Shown piece after piece: positions 11,734 through 24,241 of a DNA stretch of 64,000 nt; the first letter of the stretch is position 1; each line of letters starts with the position of its first letter. The stretch comes from Lindgomyces ingoldianus (taxonomy: Eukaryota; Ascomycota; Dothideomycetes; Pleosporales; Lindgomycetaceae), in the NCBI RefSeq assembly GCF_010093535.1, contig NW_022985162.1:3067856-3131855 (forward strand), in the 5' to 3' direction. Below the pieces are notes generated by a model. The model was not told where the DNA came from, ran no database searches, and saw only the letters and a list, made by a program, of their open reading frames with translations. The position numbers and the translations under genes were made by a program.

Positions 11734-13360
11734 GCTTGATTTTATGTGCACTTAGCGGGCGGCGGGCGGCGTTTGGCGTACAAAAGATTGGGTATTCCAC
11801 GACTCTCTTATGCTTACTATCTGCTTTTTGAGAAATATATGACTATGGTGCTTCTTCATTTATGTGTAATCACTTTTCTCTTTCCTGTGACTTGTGCTTG
11901 GTTCAGTTCCAAGGCTCTATTTGTTGTGAACTAGTAACTGTTCAGGATTCTATTCACGATAAATGCAGCTCAGAAGCCATCGAGGGGAAGTTAGCAGCCG
12001 GCTCATGGAGTATTAAGATAACTCAGAGAGGAACAACAGGAGCAATCCCACAAGTCCTATTGCCGCGTAAGGAAGGCTGGATCGTGAACATGGGTGACTC
12101 CTTCCTTTTGGAGTCAGTCGGATTTGCGTCATTTCGGCAGGCAATCGTAGATCCTTGATTCAAAGCGAATTTTAGCTCCGCAAGATGACAGTGCACGTAG
12201 ACAGGCGTCAAGGGCATAGCCTTGATATGATGCTGCTGGGATTCATGCAGAGCCATCCTACAACAGTTGGACACGTTCCTCACACCCCCGAGCCTACGTG
12301 CGCTAGCCCTTGGGTTTGATGACACGCTACCATCCGCGAGGCTGATATCCAATCTCGCGAAAACAGCGCAATTCATCAACCTCACCCATCTAGATTTATT
12401 CATACACCGTGCAAAGAAAGGAGGGTTTCAGCACTCACCCAGAAGCACCTTCGTCTTATATCCATTCATCTTCACAGACTTTCTTGATTAGAGGGTCACT
12501 GAAAGCTATCCTTTTTTAACTGAAAGCCCTACGTCTCCAACGTGTCTCCACAGCCTTCTGTCTACAGCGTCTGAATCATCCTGCCTGCTTCGCAATCTCC
12601 GCTGTTTCCTGTGTACATAGGGAGCTTTTCTGGACGCAACAATTGCCTTATGCGGGTGGCCCGTACAGGCACACAGCAGATGATATTTGGGAATACTAAT
12701 CCACACTGGGGACTTGGGTCCATGTTTGTGTCAATGGGAATCCGTTCGCGCTTAGCCTGGATCGAGGGTATGGAAATAATATTACTGAGGTGTTGGGAAA
12801 GGTGGCGAGGGCCTTGAGCGTAATGCAGTAGCTTAGGTTTGAAAAGGCGTGGCGAGATTGGGAGGAAGGTTTTGGAATTGGGAAATATGCTATCTGAAGA
12901 TTGGAAGGAAAGAGCTTTAATGTGGAAACTATCAGTTAGAGGTCGTGAATTTTTTTGCGACGATTTGCGGCGTTTCTCAAATACCTTGGGCGATGTGAAG
13001 GTGAGGGGTATTGGTAGAATGATGATCTCAATGTCGAGGTGGTGAGTCTCGTTATTAATACTAGCTGTATCACTTGACCAGGGAAGACCGATGAGTAGAA
13101 ATTAATATGCTGCTTGCCTTTGCTGCAACATACCACTCATGATACGTGCCTTCTAGATAAATAAAAGGCGGATTTAGTCTCTCACTAATTAAGTTTGTGT
13201 CGTTTCTGGAACAATTTACAGCGTCCTTCACGCCCATGCACAGCACATATCTAAACTCCTTTCTCTCCCATCTATCATGCTTGCTAGGAGGGAAGTTCTG
13301 CTTTTATAATCAAAGAAGGCTATGCAAGTTGGCCAAAACGGACAAAAAGAATGTTAACAA
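11734..13360. other. Intergenic with possible F-box/LRR-like debris
   Basis: No intact gene. Between about 12180 and 12830 short pieces recall leucine-rich F-box-type proteins (for example a frame with PPSLRALALGF then NLTHLDLFIH near 12290-12405, and ALRLQRVS near 12527), but frames change and identity is weak. I treat it as possible debris only. The rest shows small random frames. Confidence 0.25.
13344..13348 (-). terminator. Pol III T-run after the tRNA-Ile
   Basis: On the minus strand, 12 bases beyond the discriminator base, there is a run of five T (reading TTCTTTTTG). This is the standard RNA polymerase III termination signal and supports transcription of the adjacent tRNA gene in that direction. 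Confidence 0.6.
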
Positions 13361-13446
13361 TGGTTCGTACGAGACTAACTCGCAGCCTTGGCGTAATCTG
13401 TTATTTGTTATTAGCACCACGCGCTAACCAATTGCGCCAACGAACC
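13361..13446 (-). tRNA. tRNA-Ile(AAU) with 14-nt intron and short T-loop
   Basis: A cloverleaf can be drawn on the minus strand. The acceptor stem is 7 perfect pairs (GGTTCGT with ACGAACC) with discriminator A. The D-stem GCGC/GCGC flanks loop AATTGGTTA. The anticodon stem is TGGTG/CGCCA (one G-T pair). The loop is CTAATA-A with anticodon AAT, interrupted by a 14-nt intron at the canonical place one base after the anticodon (position 37/38). The T-stem GCGAG/CTCGT is present. The oddity is the T-loop, which has 5 bases (TTAGT) instead of the usual seven-base TTC-type loop, so internal promoter box B is broken by two missing bases and one change. The mature length would be 72 rather than 74 nt. 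It is either a tRNA pseudogene or a poorly expressed copy. Confidence 0.75.
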
Positions 13447-13560
13447 TGGCTCTTGTTAATCTGAATTATAAAAGATTTGGGAGGTAAAGGACACTCATAG
13501 AAGCTGGCGAAGGAGCTTTTGAGGAGGATCGTGGTTGAAGAAGCAGTGGAATAGAATAAT

Positions 13561-13576
13561 GAGTGAGTGAGTGAGT
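13561..13576. repeat. GAGT tetranucleotide microsatellite
   Basis: Four tandem copies of GAGT, followed by looser variants (GTATGTGAATGAATG), lie between the tRNA and the 3' end of the oxoprolinase gene. Confidence 0.6.
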
Positions 13577-13728
13577 ATGTGAATGAATGGTGATGACGGG
13601 TTCATAACTCTATCTAGATACCTAATATGGACAGCTATCTGATGTCTCAGCTAAAGCTCCGTCATACGGGCTAAGAGCCACAGATGGATAGATCTACCAC
13701 ATTCAGCCCGTTCCTTCAGCCAACCTCC

Positions 13729-16700
13729 TCACGCACTAGCTTCAGCCGTCTGCTGCCTCGAGGCAATACTCCCCTGTCTCCACGCTTCCTTCGGATTCTG
13801 ACTCTTCACCACCTTACTTTCCTCTCCTTCCTTTCCCCATCCGCCGCCACCAGGAGTGTATATAATAATTCGCTCTCCAGGCTTCATACTCGCGGTGTTC
13901 TTAGCACCCAAGTTAATATACCGATATTCCGCTTCTTCTTCCTTCTCTTTCGCGGCCTCCGGTACAAGCATCTCCTTCTCCAACACCTCTACCGCACCAT
14001 TTGTCTTTGATTCCACCCCCTCCCTCTCCCCCTCTACCGGAGCCTTCGAATCCAGTTTCTGATCTACTACCTTCTTATCAACCTTCCTAACCCAAATATT
14101 AAGTCCACAAGCAGCATCCTCTCCACCCTCAAGCCCATACGGATGATACACCCTGCGTTCACTCAAAATCGAAACTTGCACCGGAATCCTAAACTCAATA
14201 TCTCTGACTACGCCCTCCCCACCACTATGCATACCCTTCCCCGCACTCCCTATCCTGAGACCGAATTTACGGAGTAAGACAGGATACCTGCGTTCAAACA
14301 CCTCCGAGTCTGTAATCCGGGTATTCGTCATATGTGTATGCACACCTGAAGTTCCCTCCCATGTGGGACCCGCGCCCGAGCCCCCAGCAATAGTTTCGTA
14401 ATATCCAAAGCCTTTCGTTTCCGTCCTCTCAGCCCCCGCCCCGTTCGCGAAACTCGTTCCTCCAAACCCAAACGTTAGATTATTCGTATCGCCCTGGCTC
14501 GCCGCAGCGGCTCTAAACACCTTAAGCACCACGTCTGTGACCCGTTGGCTAGTCAACACGTTCCCGCCCACCACTGCCGCATTATCCGACGGGCTTAGGA
14601 ACGATTTCTTCGGAATAACGACACGTATCGGTTTCAAGCAGCCCTGATTCAGTGGGATATCTTCCGAGATAAGACAACGCAAGCAGTAGATTATCGCGGA
14701 ATAGGTCACCGCTTCAGGCGCGTTGATGTTACCATAGACCTCTGGCCCCGTGCCAGAGAAATCGAATACCGCCTCCCCTTTATCAGGGTCTATGGAGACA
14801 CGTAGACTGATGGGGGATCCGTCGTCCATGAAATCTGTGGCGGAGAGGTCTTGACCTTTGAAACGCTTATACACTCCCTTCAGCAGAGACCGCACAGAAG
14901 ACTCGGCGTTTGCTTGGATGGATGTCATATAGAACTTCACAACGTCTTCCCCGTAGTCTGACATCAGCGTTGAGATAAGATTGATACCTTTTTGGTTCGC
15001 GGCGACTTGTGCTTTTAGGTCGTTGATGTTGTCGGATAGACACCTCGTTCCGCTACACCCAGGATATTGTCCTGGTTCGTCAAGCAGTAACTCCGTGATA
15101 CGTTTCTCGTTGAAGTGCCCCTCTGATACTAATTTCTCGGACTTGATAGCCGCGCCTTCTTGGTAGAGTTCTCGGGAATGGGGCGGCATAGAGCCGGGAA
15201 GTATGCCGCCTATATCGGCGTGGTGGGCGCGCGAGGCGACATAGAAGATTATCTTGGAGTTAGAAAAGGCGGGTGTGATGACTGTAATGTCAGGGAGGTG
15301 GGTCCCGCCAAACATTGGGTGGTTAGAGACGAGCACATCGCCTTTTTTAAGCTTGTTTTTCCAGATGGAGGCTTGTTTGCGGACACAAGTGGACATGCTG
15401 CCTAGGTGAACAGGAAGATGAGGAGCTATAATATAGCGTTAATAATCCGGCGAATGTATGGAGTTGTGTGCTTACCGTTCGCAACGAGGCCGCCTTCAGA
15501 ATCAAATAGAGCGCAAGAGTAGTCCAGACGCTCCTTCACGTTGGTGCTTACGCTCGTCTTCTGCAATGCTCGTCCCATTTGCTCGGCAATGGCCATGAAG
15601 CGATGAGCAAATATACTGAGCAGAATCGGATCCACCTCTTTGGTATCAATCTGCTTGTCCTGCTCATTGCTCTCCCCAATATTGATGATGACGTGTGTGT
15701 TGATGACGAGTGCAGATGCAGTCGGGGTGACAACGATAGTCTGGGTTCCATCTGCGATAATGGCTGGTCCTTTAATGCGATCACCCACTGATAGGTCCTC
15801 GAGCTTGTAGATTGAGGTTCCTTGTCGACCACCTTCAAAGTATACGCTTCGTGTAGCGTACTGCTTCTCGCCTTTATCCAAGTCCTTAGGCTTGATTTCT
15901 TTCAACTGTTGGTCTACGGTCTTCTCTAGACCTTCGAAAGTCTTGCCAATCCCTCGAGCTCGGACGTCATCTACAATGATGTCTCGGTCTGGAAGAGTGA
16001 ACCCAAATTCCTGCTCATGTTGCTTTACGAACGCCTTTCCAAATGCCCACTCATCTCCATCATACTCCTTCTCGGCGTCCTCTTTCGTGGGCTTGATGAT
16101 CATCAACGCGGACTCCGTTCCACGATATCGAAGATTGAGGTATTCTTCGAAGTGTATATCGTTCGCCGAAAACCCCTGGTCGTTTAATCTTGCCGCTGAT
16201 TTCGACTTGAGTTCCTTCATCTTCTTTTGCAAATACTCTCGCACATCCTTATCGTCAGACCACACCTTTGACTCTGGCTCCTGGCGCTCGTCTACCACGT
16301 CCGCTAATGCCATACCATACGCCGAAAGTACCGATGAGTATCTATGAATTAGGATCTGCGAGACGCCAAGAGCTTCCGCAATCGCAACCGCATGTTGACC
16401 TCCAGCGCCTCCAAATGTCGCAAGTCGATGTTTCGATGTGTCGTGACCTCGCGCTTCAGTCAAGCTTCGAATCGGACGGGTCATTGTCTCGTTCGCAATC
16501 TTGATGAAGCCACTGGCCACTTCATCCAATGACATCTCTTTCTCCTTATTCCCACCAGCCACCTCTTTGTTGATCTGCTCAGCCAGCTCCTTGAAGAGCT
16601 TCTCACTAGCTTCTGCATCGAGTCCTTCGTCTTCGTTCTTCCCAAAAATCTTAGGAAAGAAGTCTGGCAGGAGTCGACCCAGCAGCAAGTTGGCATCGGT

Positions 16701-18021
16701 GATGGTCAAAGGACCTCCTTTTCTATAGCACGCAGGTCCTGGGTGTGCGCTAGCTGATTCTGGCCCGACTACAAAAAGTCCGTTCTTCCAGAAGAGGCGT
16801 GAGCCTCCACCCGCTGCTACAGTGTTGATATCTAGCTGTGGAGACTGGATTGTGACTCCTGCTGTGGTGGTTTCGAACACATGATCATATCTTCCCGCGC
16901 CGTATCGACTTACATCCGTGCTAGTACCCCCCATGTCGAAACCTATCACCGGGATCTTTGTTTGGGGGTCGTACGATGTCAACGCGTAGCCTACCACACC
17001 TCCAGCCGGACCAGAGAGAATCGCCTTGAGTCCGGAGAAAATGTCGACATCTACTAAGCCGCCGTCGGACTGCATGAATTCACATCGAGCGCCCTTGGAT
17101 CCTCCTTCACGTTTCACGCTCTTGGTGCCGAGTCCACCCTCGAACCCTTTTGAGAAGCCTTCAATGTATTTCCGAATCGCGGGAGTGAGGTAGGCATCTG
17201 CGCATGCCGACGTTGCTCGCGGAACTAATTTGATCATTGGCATGAGCTCGTGGCTCAAGCTTACATGCTCAAACCCAATCTCTTTTGCGATCTTGCCAAC
17301 CAGTGCTTCGTGGTTTGGATATGTATAGCCATGCATCAAACACACAGCAATACTCCGGAGCCCACCATCAAATACCTCCTGTAATTGCTTCCTTATCGTC
17401 TCATCTGACGGTCGTTGTAGGATGCGTACAGTTTCCCCAGACAATCCCCGAACGAGCTCCGCATCGGGGCCAGCCTCATCGATGGAATCCGCCTGAGTAC
17501 GATTCCTCTCCGGATCCTCAGCGTAGTCTTCCAGGGTCACGCGCTCGTCTATCTCCACTACTTTCTTATACAGTACCTCTGGCTTCCGAATATCCAGGGC
17601 AAAAATATTCGGCCGTGATTGATTGCCAATAGCCAAGCAATCTTTAAACCCCTTTGTAACCACCATTGCAATATCCTCACCTTTACGCTCTAACAACGCA
17701 TTCGTTGCTACCGTAGTCCCCATACGTATGCTCTCGATATCTGAGGTGTCGAGAGGTTCGCCACGGGGGATTTCCTTGCCAGTGAATTTAGAAAGAAGAC
17801 GTCGGATGCCTTCTAGTGGAGCATCGTCATAGTTGGAGGGATCTACAGAGAGAAGTTTGATGAGGACGTCATCAGACATCTTCCCGGTTCCTGGGTTGCC
17901 GACGCAGTCCGTGAATGTACCGCCTCTCTGCGTGAATTAATATGGGCTAATTAAGTGCGAGAGCTGAACTTACATCTATGGCGATGCGGATTCCCCGCTT
18001 GCTGACTTCTACTGAGCCCAT
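13729..18021 (-). CDS. OXP1: 5-oxoprolinase (ATP-hydrolysing), HyuA-HyuB fusion
   Basis: This is a complete three-exon gene for cytosolic 5-oxoprolinase, which opens 5-oxo-L-proline to L-glutamate with ATP in glutathione turnover. Exons are 18021-17974, 17927-15476 and 15425-13729, with introns of 46 nt (GTAAGT..CGCAG) and 50 nt (GTAAGC..TATAG). The product is 1398 residues, slightly longer than the ~1290 usual in the family. The first intron splits the nucleotide-binding start GIRIAID / [10 protein letters not shown]. The hydantoinase-A half has [27 protein letters not shown] and [11 protein letters not shown]. The hydantoinase-B half starts after the second intron, with [51 protein letters not shown] and [15 protein letters not shown]. 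It ends with a Gly-rich [10 protein letters not shown] motif and a short Gln/Ala tail. A Glu-rich insert before the last strand explains part of the extra length. No damage seen. Confidence 0.95.
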
Positions 18022-18570
18022 GTTTGGAGGATGTGAGTGAGAACTCGAGGGGTTGAGTGAGTGTTTCCAGGATATACAGTTAAGGTAGCTATTGGTGATG
18101 GTGATTCAAGTTGAGACTGTTGAAAACAAAAAGGAGGCTCAGTCATTTAAGCTGAGGGGGCAGAACATGACCCGGTTAGAAGCTCTCGTGATCAATTCCG
18201 GTGAAGAAAACTGCAGGAGTGGGGGGTGATACGGCTGCCCCGCGATGAGGCACTATCACACAAGCTTTTGTCATCCATCCGAAGTCGCGATCCGATGACG
18301 CATGAGCGTTTTCTGCCACCGCCCTATTTGTTGTGGTTAGTGCGATGAGACTTTGCGCTAAGCCCGTTTTGCTGTCTCTACACCAAATCTACCCCTCAGC
18401 CAGGGTGCCAGGATCCATCAACACCCCACCATCGCCATTGTCGTCACCACAGAAAGGTGGGGAGCCATTGATTATGTTTGTATTTGCTGCGCGCGCTGTC
18501 AATTTCGAATTCCTCAAGAGGCTTGTTCTGCTTGTTGAAGTGAGGTTGGCAGGATTGGATTAAAGAGGTA

Positions 18571-18606
18571 GCATCAGTTGAAGATGTTTACATCTTCAAC
18601 TGATGC
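18571..18606. repeat. Perfect 16-bp inverted repeat with 4-nt loop
   Basis: GCATCAGTTGAAGATG is followed by TTTA and then its exact complement CATCTTCAACTGATGC. The arms are perfect over 16 bp, long enough to form a stable hairpin in DNA or RNA. It stands alone in a region without genes, and no T-run follows directly. Confidence 0.8.
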
Positions 18607-20206
18607 AGGAGCTATTAGGTACTAGAGGGAATATAGCCGGAGCTGCGCTCCTTATACAATACATTATCTTTTGCTTCAACTTTTATCACTCCTTACCCCT
18701 CACCTTACCTAATTTACTACGGGCCTTTTCTCTGTAACTATTCTATTAACATTAAAAGTTTAGCCTAGCTCTCCTCTCTCATCTTCCTTAGCTTTGGTAT
18801 AATTCGTCTGTTTCCACGCTTGTTCCGCTAGTCTCCATGTTCAAATTCTCCGCGATTCCGGCCACGAGTTCCATGGATATGCAACACTCCCTCAGGGGTT
18901 CCGAAACATCGGTCCTGCCTACTTTGATCAATACATACTTATTTGCGCATTTTAGCAAATTTGCGCGCCTTCTTCTCACTTCGTTCTATCTCGATGACTA
19001 GGATGTATCCCCAATGTCGACAACTACGCTGACAACTTGGATTCGAATCAACATGGAGACCTGCATCACCCTTAACGTCGGATTCAGCTTATTGCATCCT
19101 TCGGGCGGAGTCCTTCAGCGGTAACGTAGCAAAAAACATATATTTTACGACTGTTCCACGCTTCTAACCCGTTAGCCGTTGACATGAAAGACCTACCGCG
19201 AATCACTTGTGCACGTTTCGATAATCCAGCCATATTTCTTGGCGCTCGATCCAAAAGAAGTATCATCTCTAGCGAGAAGCATTATCGGTGATGGGTGAAA
19301 GAATTTGGCTGAGCTCCAGGTGAAATTGCCCCTGGAGAGTGTTTTCTCCATGGCACTTTTTTCACATATCGGAGGATGGCACGGTTACTCCCGAGGCACG
19401 CATTACGACCTCATTCGGTCGGTAGTTATGCAAAGGGACTAGTTACTATTGTTGGTCTGATTCAAGAGTGGTTTGACAGTAGTTAGATTTGTAGCCCAGG
19501 TTTCCCTTATTCTAAAGACCACCTAAGTTGGGCTTTTCTGGTACTTAACCATTGCCAAGTGGTCAACATTCGTCGGACCTTGAAGTGTTGGGCTTAGGTC
19601 CCCGTCGAATGTCGTTTTCGAGTAACATATATATATAAAGATGCGCTTAGAGGTTCAAAACATCGTGTTAAATGATCTAAACATAGAACTGCTCCGAAGA
19701 GAGTGTTGAAGTGGCCTGATATTCAGCGAAGTCTGGTCCAAAGCTGGGGAGAGTCGATTATACATGACGGACCATATTTCCGGCCAGCTCTCCTCCGGTT
19801 ATCTATGGAACCACTTTCCGCGTGTTTCTCATTACAGCTGTCGCACAACTGGTCTCAGAGTCTTGGCATGAATGACAACACCCGGACGTCATGGGGGAAG
19901 GAGGGTTAAGAACGCAAAAAAGAAATTTTCCGTTAAAAATGCCTAGCAACCTGACATTCATGGAGAAATTCCAAATTCGGACTTAGTGAATAACAGCGCA
20001 CATTCATAGGAAGTGGCTTCATCGGGCCGTGCGGGTGTGGGAAATGAGAGCCATGGTTAGAGCTTCCGTGACTCAGACTGCGTGGCCTCTACAGTATTGT
20101 GGGACCATCTAGTAAGATAGTGATACTCGGGAACAACGGTGTTATAGCGCAGCCCAACGTCTGTCGCGGGTTCGAAGATGCCAGCGCTACTCCCCGGTTC
20201 ACAGCA

Positions 20207-20226
20207 TCTAGATTCTTGAATCTAGA
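20207..20226. repeat. Perfect 9-bp palindrome
   Basis: TCTAGATTC-TT-GAATCTAGA is a perfect inverted repeat with a two-base centre in intergenic DNA. It is short and may be chance. Confidence 0.5.
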
Positions 20227-23200
20227 CCACTAGCGTGTCTCTTCGATACATTAGACACCAGTACTGAGCATGGAGAGCGAGAGGATTGTTCAGTCTCATT
20301 GCATATTGCCCTAGAGCTATGCCGATTCGTAAGAACCTTCCTGATTTCAACGTGAAGCGAGCGGCTTCTTCTATTCGGCCTATCAGCCGGCGAAGGGTTA
20401 TCATTTGGGTTATATGTAGCTGTGCCAGGTTGTTGAATAATCGGAACCTATCTGAGAATATACCTACTGCGGATAAACCACAAAACGAAGGATTTTTTCA
20501 ATGTTGAGGCACTTGGCCGCGGAGGCCTTCGTCTGACTGGAACATGTTCCATATGTAATTCCTCGCTGACAGGGAAATTTTGCTGTGGTGTGTAACTCCC
20601 AGAAAGTAGCTTAGCGCGGGGCAAGCTCCGAAGGATATTTATTTTGCATTCCCTTTGCTTACAGAAACACTTGAGTGGAAAGAAGTCTAATACCTGTTCC
20701 TTGTAAGTATTATATTCGCTCTTCAGTGCCAACCAATTACCCCTTCCCAAGTGATGGATCCCAATGCCCTATCTTTAGGTAGGGTTTACCACCCAACCAA
20801 CCTACGTTCCCGAGAGCTCAACGATGAAATCTGAGGTTGCATTGACCTAAACCTAGCTAGGCTCCTCACTGGCCCTCTAGCCCCGCAGGCCTAAGGCTAT
20901 CGGGAATAGGGAGCCCCCAACGAAGTTTTTCTCGAACGAGATGATGTATTGGAGCTGGTTATGCTCGAACATGTTTGCTGCCAGCCCTAATTGGGGACCT
21001 ACAAAGCCTGTCATCAAATATAAAATCGTCCGTTTTATTCAAGATGACGTGAGATAACCGCTTTCCTCGATTTCGTCGGGCAATTGCGATAGATTTCGTG
21101 GGGGTACAGATTTGAGAATACGGGTACAAGGTTACAAGCTGGAGGACTCTCTCTTGCGATCTTGGGGAATTAGCAACTTTTTGTGCTTGTTCAGCGTGTT
21201 GAAGTGACTCCAATAGTGGATGTCTGTTAATATCTGGCCCGACATGGCATAATATCGCTCTAACACTCACAAGGAAAGTGTAAGAAAGTACGGGTGCTGA
21301 AGGTTCTAAAAAGTATACAACGGGAAGGACAATTTGTGTGTTCGTAACTGTTTTCGTGTCGATAGAAGCAACCGACAGTAGGCGAAGAATGTAATCAGGC
21401 CAATTGTAGGGGCGGAGATTTAACATTCTCTATAATGAGAAATATTTTGAGGTTGCTTTTCCGAGCGCAGAATTTCTTGAGCTGCTGTAGGTAAATGAGG
21501 GGCAGGCTATATCTAGCAGTAGATAGGCATGTTTTCGCATGGGTCAGGTTTGATTGGAGACTTTGAAGAACTAGAGGATGCCAAAGGGGTCGCGTTGTAT
21601 ATTTTGAAGACGCTATAGATCGACTAGAGGTTAATGTGGCTTTGCAAGCGTCTTATAGGGACTTCGAGTTACGAAGGCGTATCAGTTTCGGCGGTGAGGT
21701 TCACTTATCGACTTCACCAGGGGCAATCCCACTAGCGGCCGGAAGTAATCCTCGACGGGACCTAGGAGGATTATAATGGGTCCTTCGAAGATATCCATAG
21801 ATCTTGTGAGATTCTCATGCATTCTACAGTGAAGGAGCGATCTGGAAGATAACAGAACAGGCGAGTTATTCCCTCTAGATGATATAAGATATAACTACAT
21901 ATTGTATAACTTATGGTTTAGACAGCTAACCAATCTATCACTTTCAGCTACCACGAAGACTATGTTAGAACTGTAAGAGGACAACGATGCTAAAATTGTC
22001 TTAATCCTAAGGGCTGCTGCTACAGGGTGGATATGAGGGCTATCAAAGGCCTTGGACCTCTGTATAGGCAACTGCTGCACAGGAGGTTTTACAGTAAAGA
22101 TACTAATTAGTAGTAAGGGAAGAAATATGCCCTAGAAGCCCTCATGCTTAGAAATTATTCTTCTCTCTGCTAAAAATAGTAGTACGAACTTGTCTTATGA
22201 GAGGGAATTTGAATGTACGACGAGATGAACGAGATAGTGGCACTCTTCAGAGATTAGTGAGTGAGAATTATTTGCTTCCCCACTTTTTCGTTCAGTGGAT
22301 CCCTAAAAATGGCTAGGAGCTAGACGTAGGTCTCCTAATTTGGCCAGAAAACAGCCTAACCAAAGAAATCCAAAATCACGGAAGCGCAAAGGCTAACGGA
22401 AAAAGATCAAGCACTGAAGGCACTGCATGAATTTTCGAAGCATCCGCCATAAGGATCTGAAATTACTTTGGAGGGTAAGGAAGGCAATAGACAAAGTCAA
22501 TGTTCCTAAAGTTTCTGGATTCTGGGTAGCGATTTGTTGAACTTAGTATCTGCCAACTTTCAATCCGAGAATCCCGTCGTTGAATTTTTTTTTCTAGATC
22601 TAATTAATATACCTACATACCCGTAGGCAAAGAACTAGGAAACAGAGGGGGGGGCTGAGAGTTTTGAAAATTTGGCTTAGTTAGAGTTTACTTCCAAAGA
22701 GAGCAAAGGAAGTTATTAAGATTAGCTGAATCAACTGCTTCACTTCACGGCATCTACATGCATGTCGATCCTGTAACCTTGGAATGATAAGGCCAAAGTA
22801 GAGTCCAAGGGAGTGTCGCACTCCGTCTCTTTTGAAATTGATTCGTCGCTAAATCAAAAATATCTAGAGGAAGCAATTGTGTTAACAATGAACGCTACCT
22901 CCGGAGTGACTTGATGTGGCTTGAGAGGTAATGCCCGATGCCATGGTGGCGAAGAAATTGCGAGGACAAGAAAAGCGCATCAGACGCCGTCACCCGCGCG
23001 TTGCACCTTTTATCGAAGGGGAACACTCTTTAAAGCTGTTGAATCCGAAAGTTTAGGGGCCCACAATGCTTAGATGGCGGACTGCGAGAACCTTGGACCG
23101 GTAAGAATTTCTTCCGCGGATTGACGAGTAGCACACCCGGAGCAAACATTCATAATTTGGGCTTCAACCGTGAGAAGTTCCGGCTCTAATACAGATTCTA

Positions 23201-23299
23201 GAGCAATAGAAAGCGACTAAATCATACAACTTTAGAAGTCGCTCAATCCGAGGACTCTTCATCTCGAGAATTTCGCCAAAACTTCTCCATCGCCCTACC

Positions 23300-24241
23300 A
23301 TGTTCTGCCTCCAAGATCAAGACCCTCCACCTAAAAGCCTACAATATCGTTGTTCCAAGCTCAGTCCCTCGGTCATTTCAAAGAGTCATGTGCGTTGCCG
23401 CGACCCTATTTCGGGTTTCTCGCTTGGAGCGCTCCAAATCGGAACTTCACCACCGGCTCCCTCAGAAATGCCAGAGACCAACCCATTCCCTCTTCTACGT
23501 CTTCCTCCCGAACTTCGAAACTTAATTTATCAATTTGCGCTCTCGGAACCAGGTAGTCTTCGATACCACCACGACAAGCACCTAGTGACCCGTGCGAAGT
23601 TGTACGCCTCTCAAAACGCTGCCGACGAATTCAATCAACTGAAGTTTGTGTCTCGGCAGATGTACATGGAAACTGCGGGGTTGGAGTTGAGGTACAACGA
23701 CCTGCACTTTCCTTTCGACCAAGAGCGCAGTCTCCACGGAGTGCATATGTTCCTCTCTTTCCGGGATATCTGCTCCCCTATCCACCAATCCTGGATTCGA
23801 AGCGTTACTATTGAGGATGGCCCCCTGAAACAGTTCACAGCATATTTGTACATGCATTTCATACACACATTCGCAAAGTACAACCCAAAGGCAATGGTGA
23901 GGATCATCTTCCGTTGGTTTCGCCTCAACTCGGACAACGAAAATTTCATCTGCCATGGAATCTTTCTCAAAATGTTAGCACGCAATGCCGATATCACATA
24001 TCTCGTGCCAAGGATCCGGGTATACCTCCAAATGGATATGGACGGAGTACTAGGACAGGCCCTAATTCCAGCTTTCCGGAAGTCGCCGGCGAATGTAAAA
24101 TTCTTCCCCCACGGATCTTTTGATGAGCACGATTTCCGACACTCTAAAGATGCCGGGGAGGTTGTGATACATCCTCAGGTTGAAGGCGGGATAGATACGT
24201 GGGTGAGCCATGCGCGAGACTGGTTCGAAAACGGAATTTGA
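23300..24241 (+). CDS. 2EXR-domain protein, paralogue 1
   Basis: A single-exon gene of up to 313 residues. The 2EXR domain begins with FPLLRLPPELRNLIYQFALS, the F-box-like helix of this fungal family. It continues with EFNQLKFVSRQMYMETAGLE and LRYNDLHF. The protein ends FDEHDFRHSKD..TWVSHARDWFENGI, and the two paralogues at 26.6 and 28.0 kb share this layout and ending. The ORF opens at 23300, but the domain begins only six residues after a second ATG at 23468, and the 56 residues before it look unconserved, so 23468 (257 residues) may be the true start. 2EXR proteins are abundant in filamentous fungi, and their biochemical role is not established. The gene looks intact, with no introns. Confidence 0.75.
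   Translation: MFCLQDQDPPPKSLQYRCSKLSPSVISKSHVRCRDPISGFSLGALQIGTSPPAPSEMPETNPFPLLRLPPELRNLIYQFALSEPGSLRYHHDKHLVTRAKLYASQNAADEFNQLKFVSRQMYMETAGLELRYNDLHFPFDQERSLHGVHMFLSFRDICSPIHQSWIRSVTIEDGPLKQFTAYLYMHFIHTFAKYNPKAMVRIIFRWFRLNSDNENFICHGIFLKMLARNADITYLVPRIRVYLQMDMDGVLGQALIPAFRKSPANVKFFPHGSFDEHDFRHSKDAGEVVIHPQVEGGIDTWVSHARDWFENGI

Larger units (their letters stand above)
18022..23299. other. Gene-poor 5.3 kb stretch
   Basis: The first ~150 bases form the 5' flank of the oxoprolinase gene. No open frame in the rest has a recognised domain; the longest (20959-21426 minus, 155 aa) reads like chance. Two palindromes are listed separately. Local AT-rich patches near 18640-18770 and 21860-22160 suggest old decayed insertions, but no element could be identified. 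Confidence 0.35.

Noticed and set aside
12180..12830. F-box/leucine-rich-repeat pseudogene
   Set aside because: Short leucine-rich phrases in changing frames are common by chance; no F-box start was found.
13684..14062. Plus-strand frames with Ser/Phe-rich composition
   Set aside because: They are antisense shadows of the Glu/Lys-rich C-terminal part of 5-oxoprolinase.
20150..20200. tRNA-like words (GGGTTCGAAGATGCC)
   Set aside because: No acceptor or anticodon stem can be formed around the apparent B-box.
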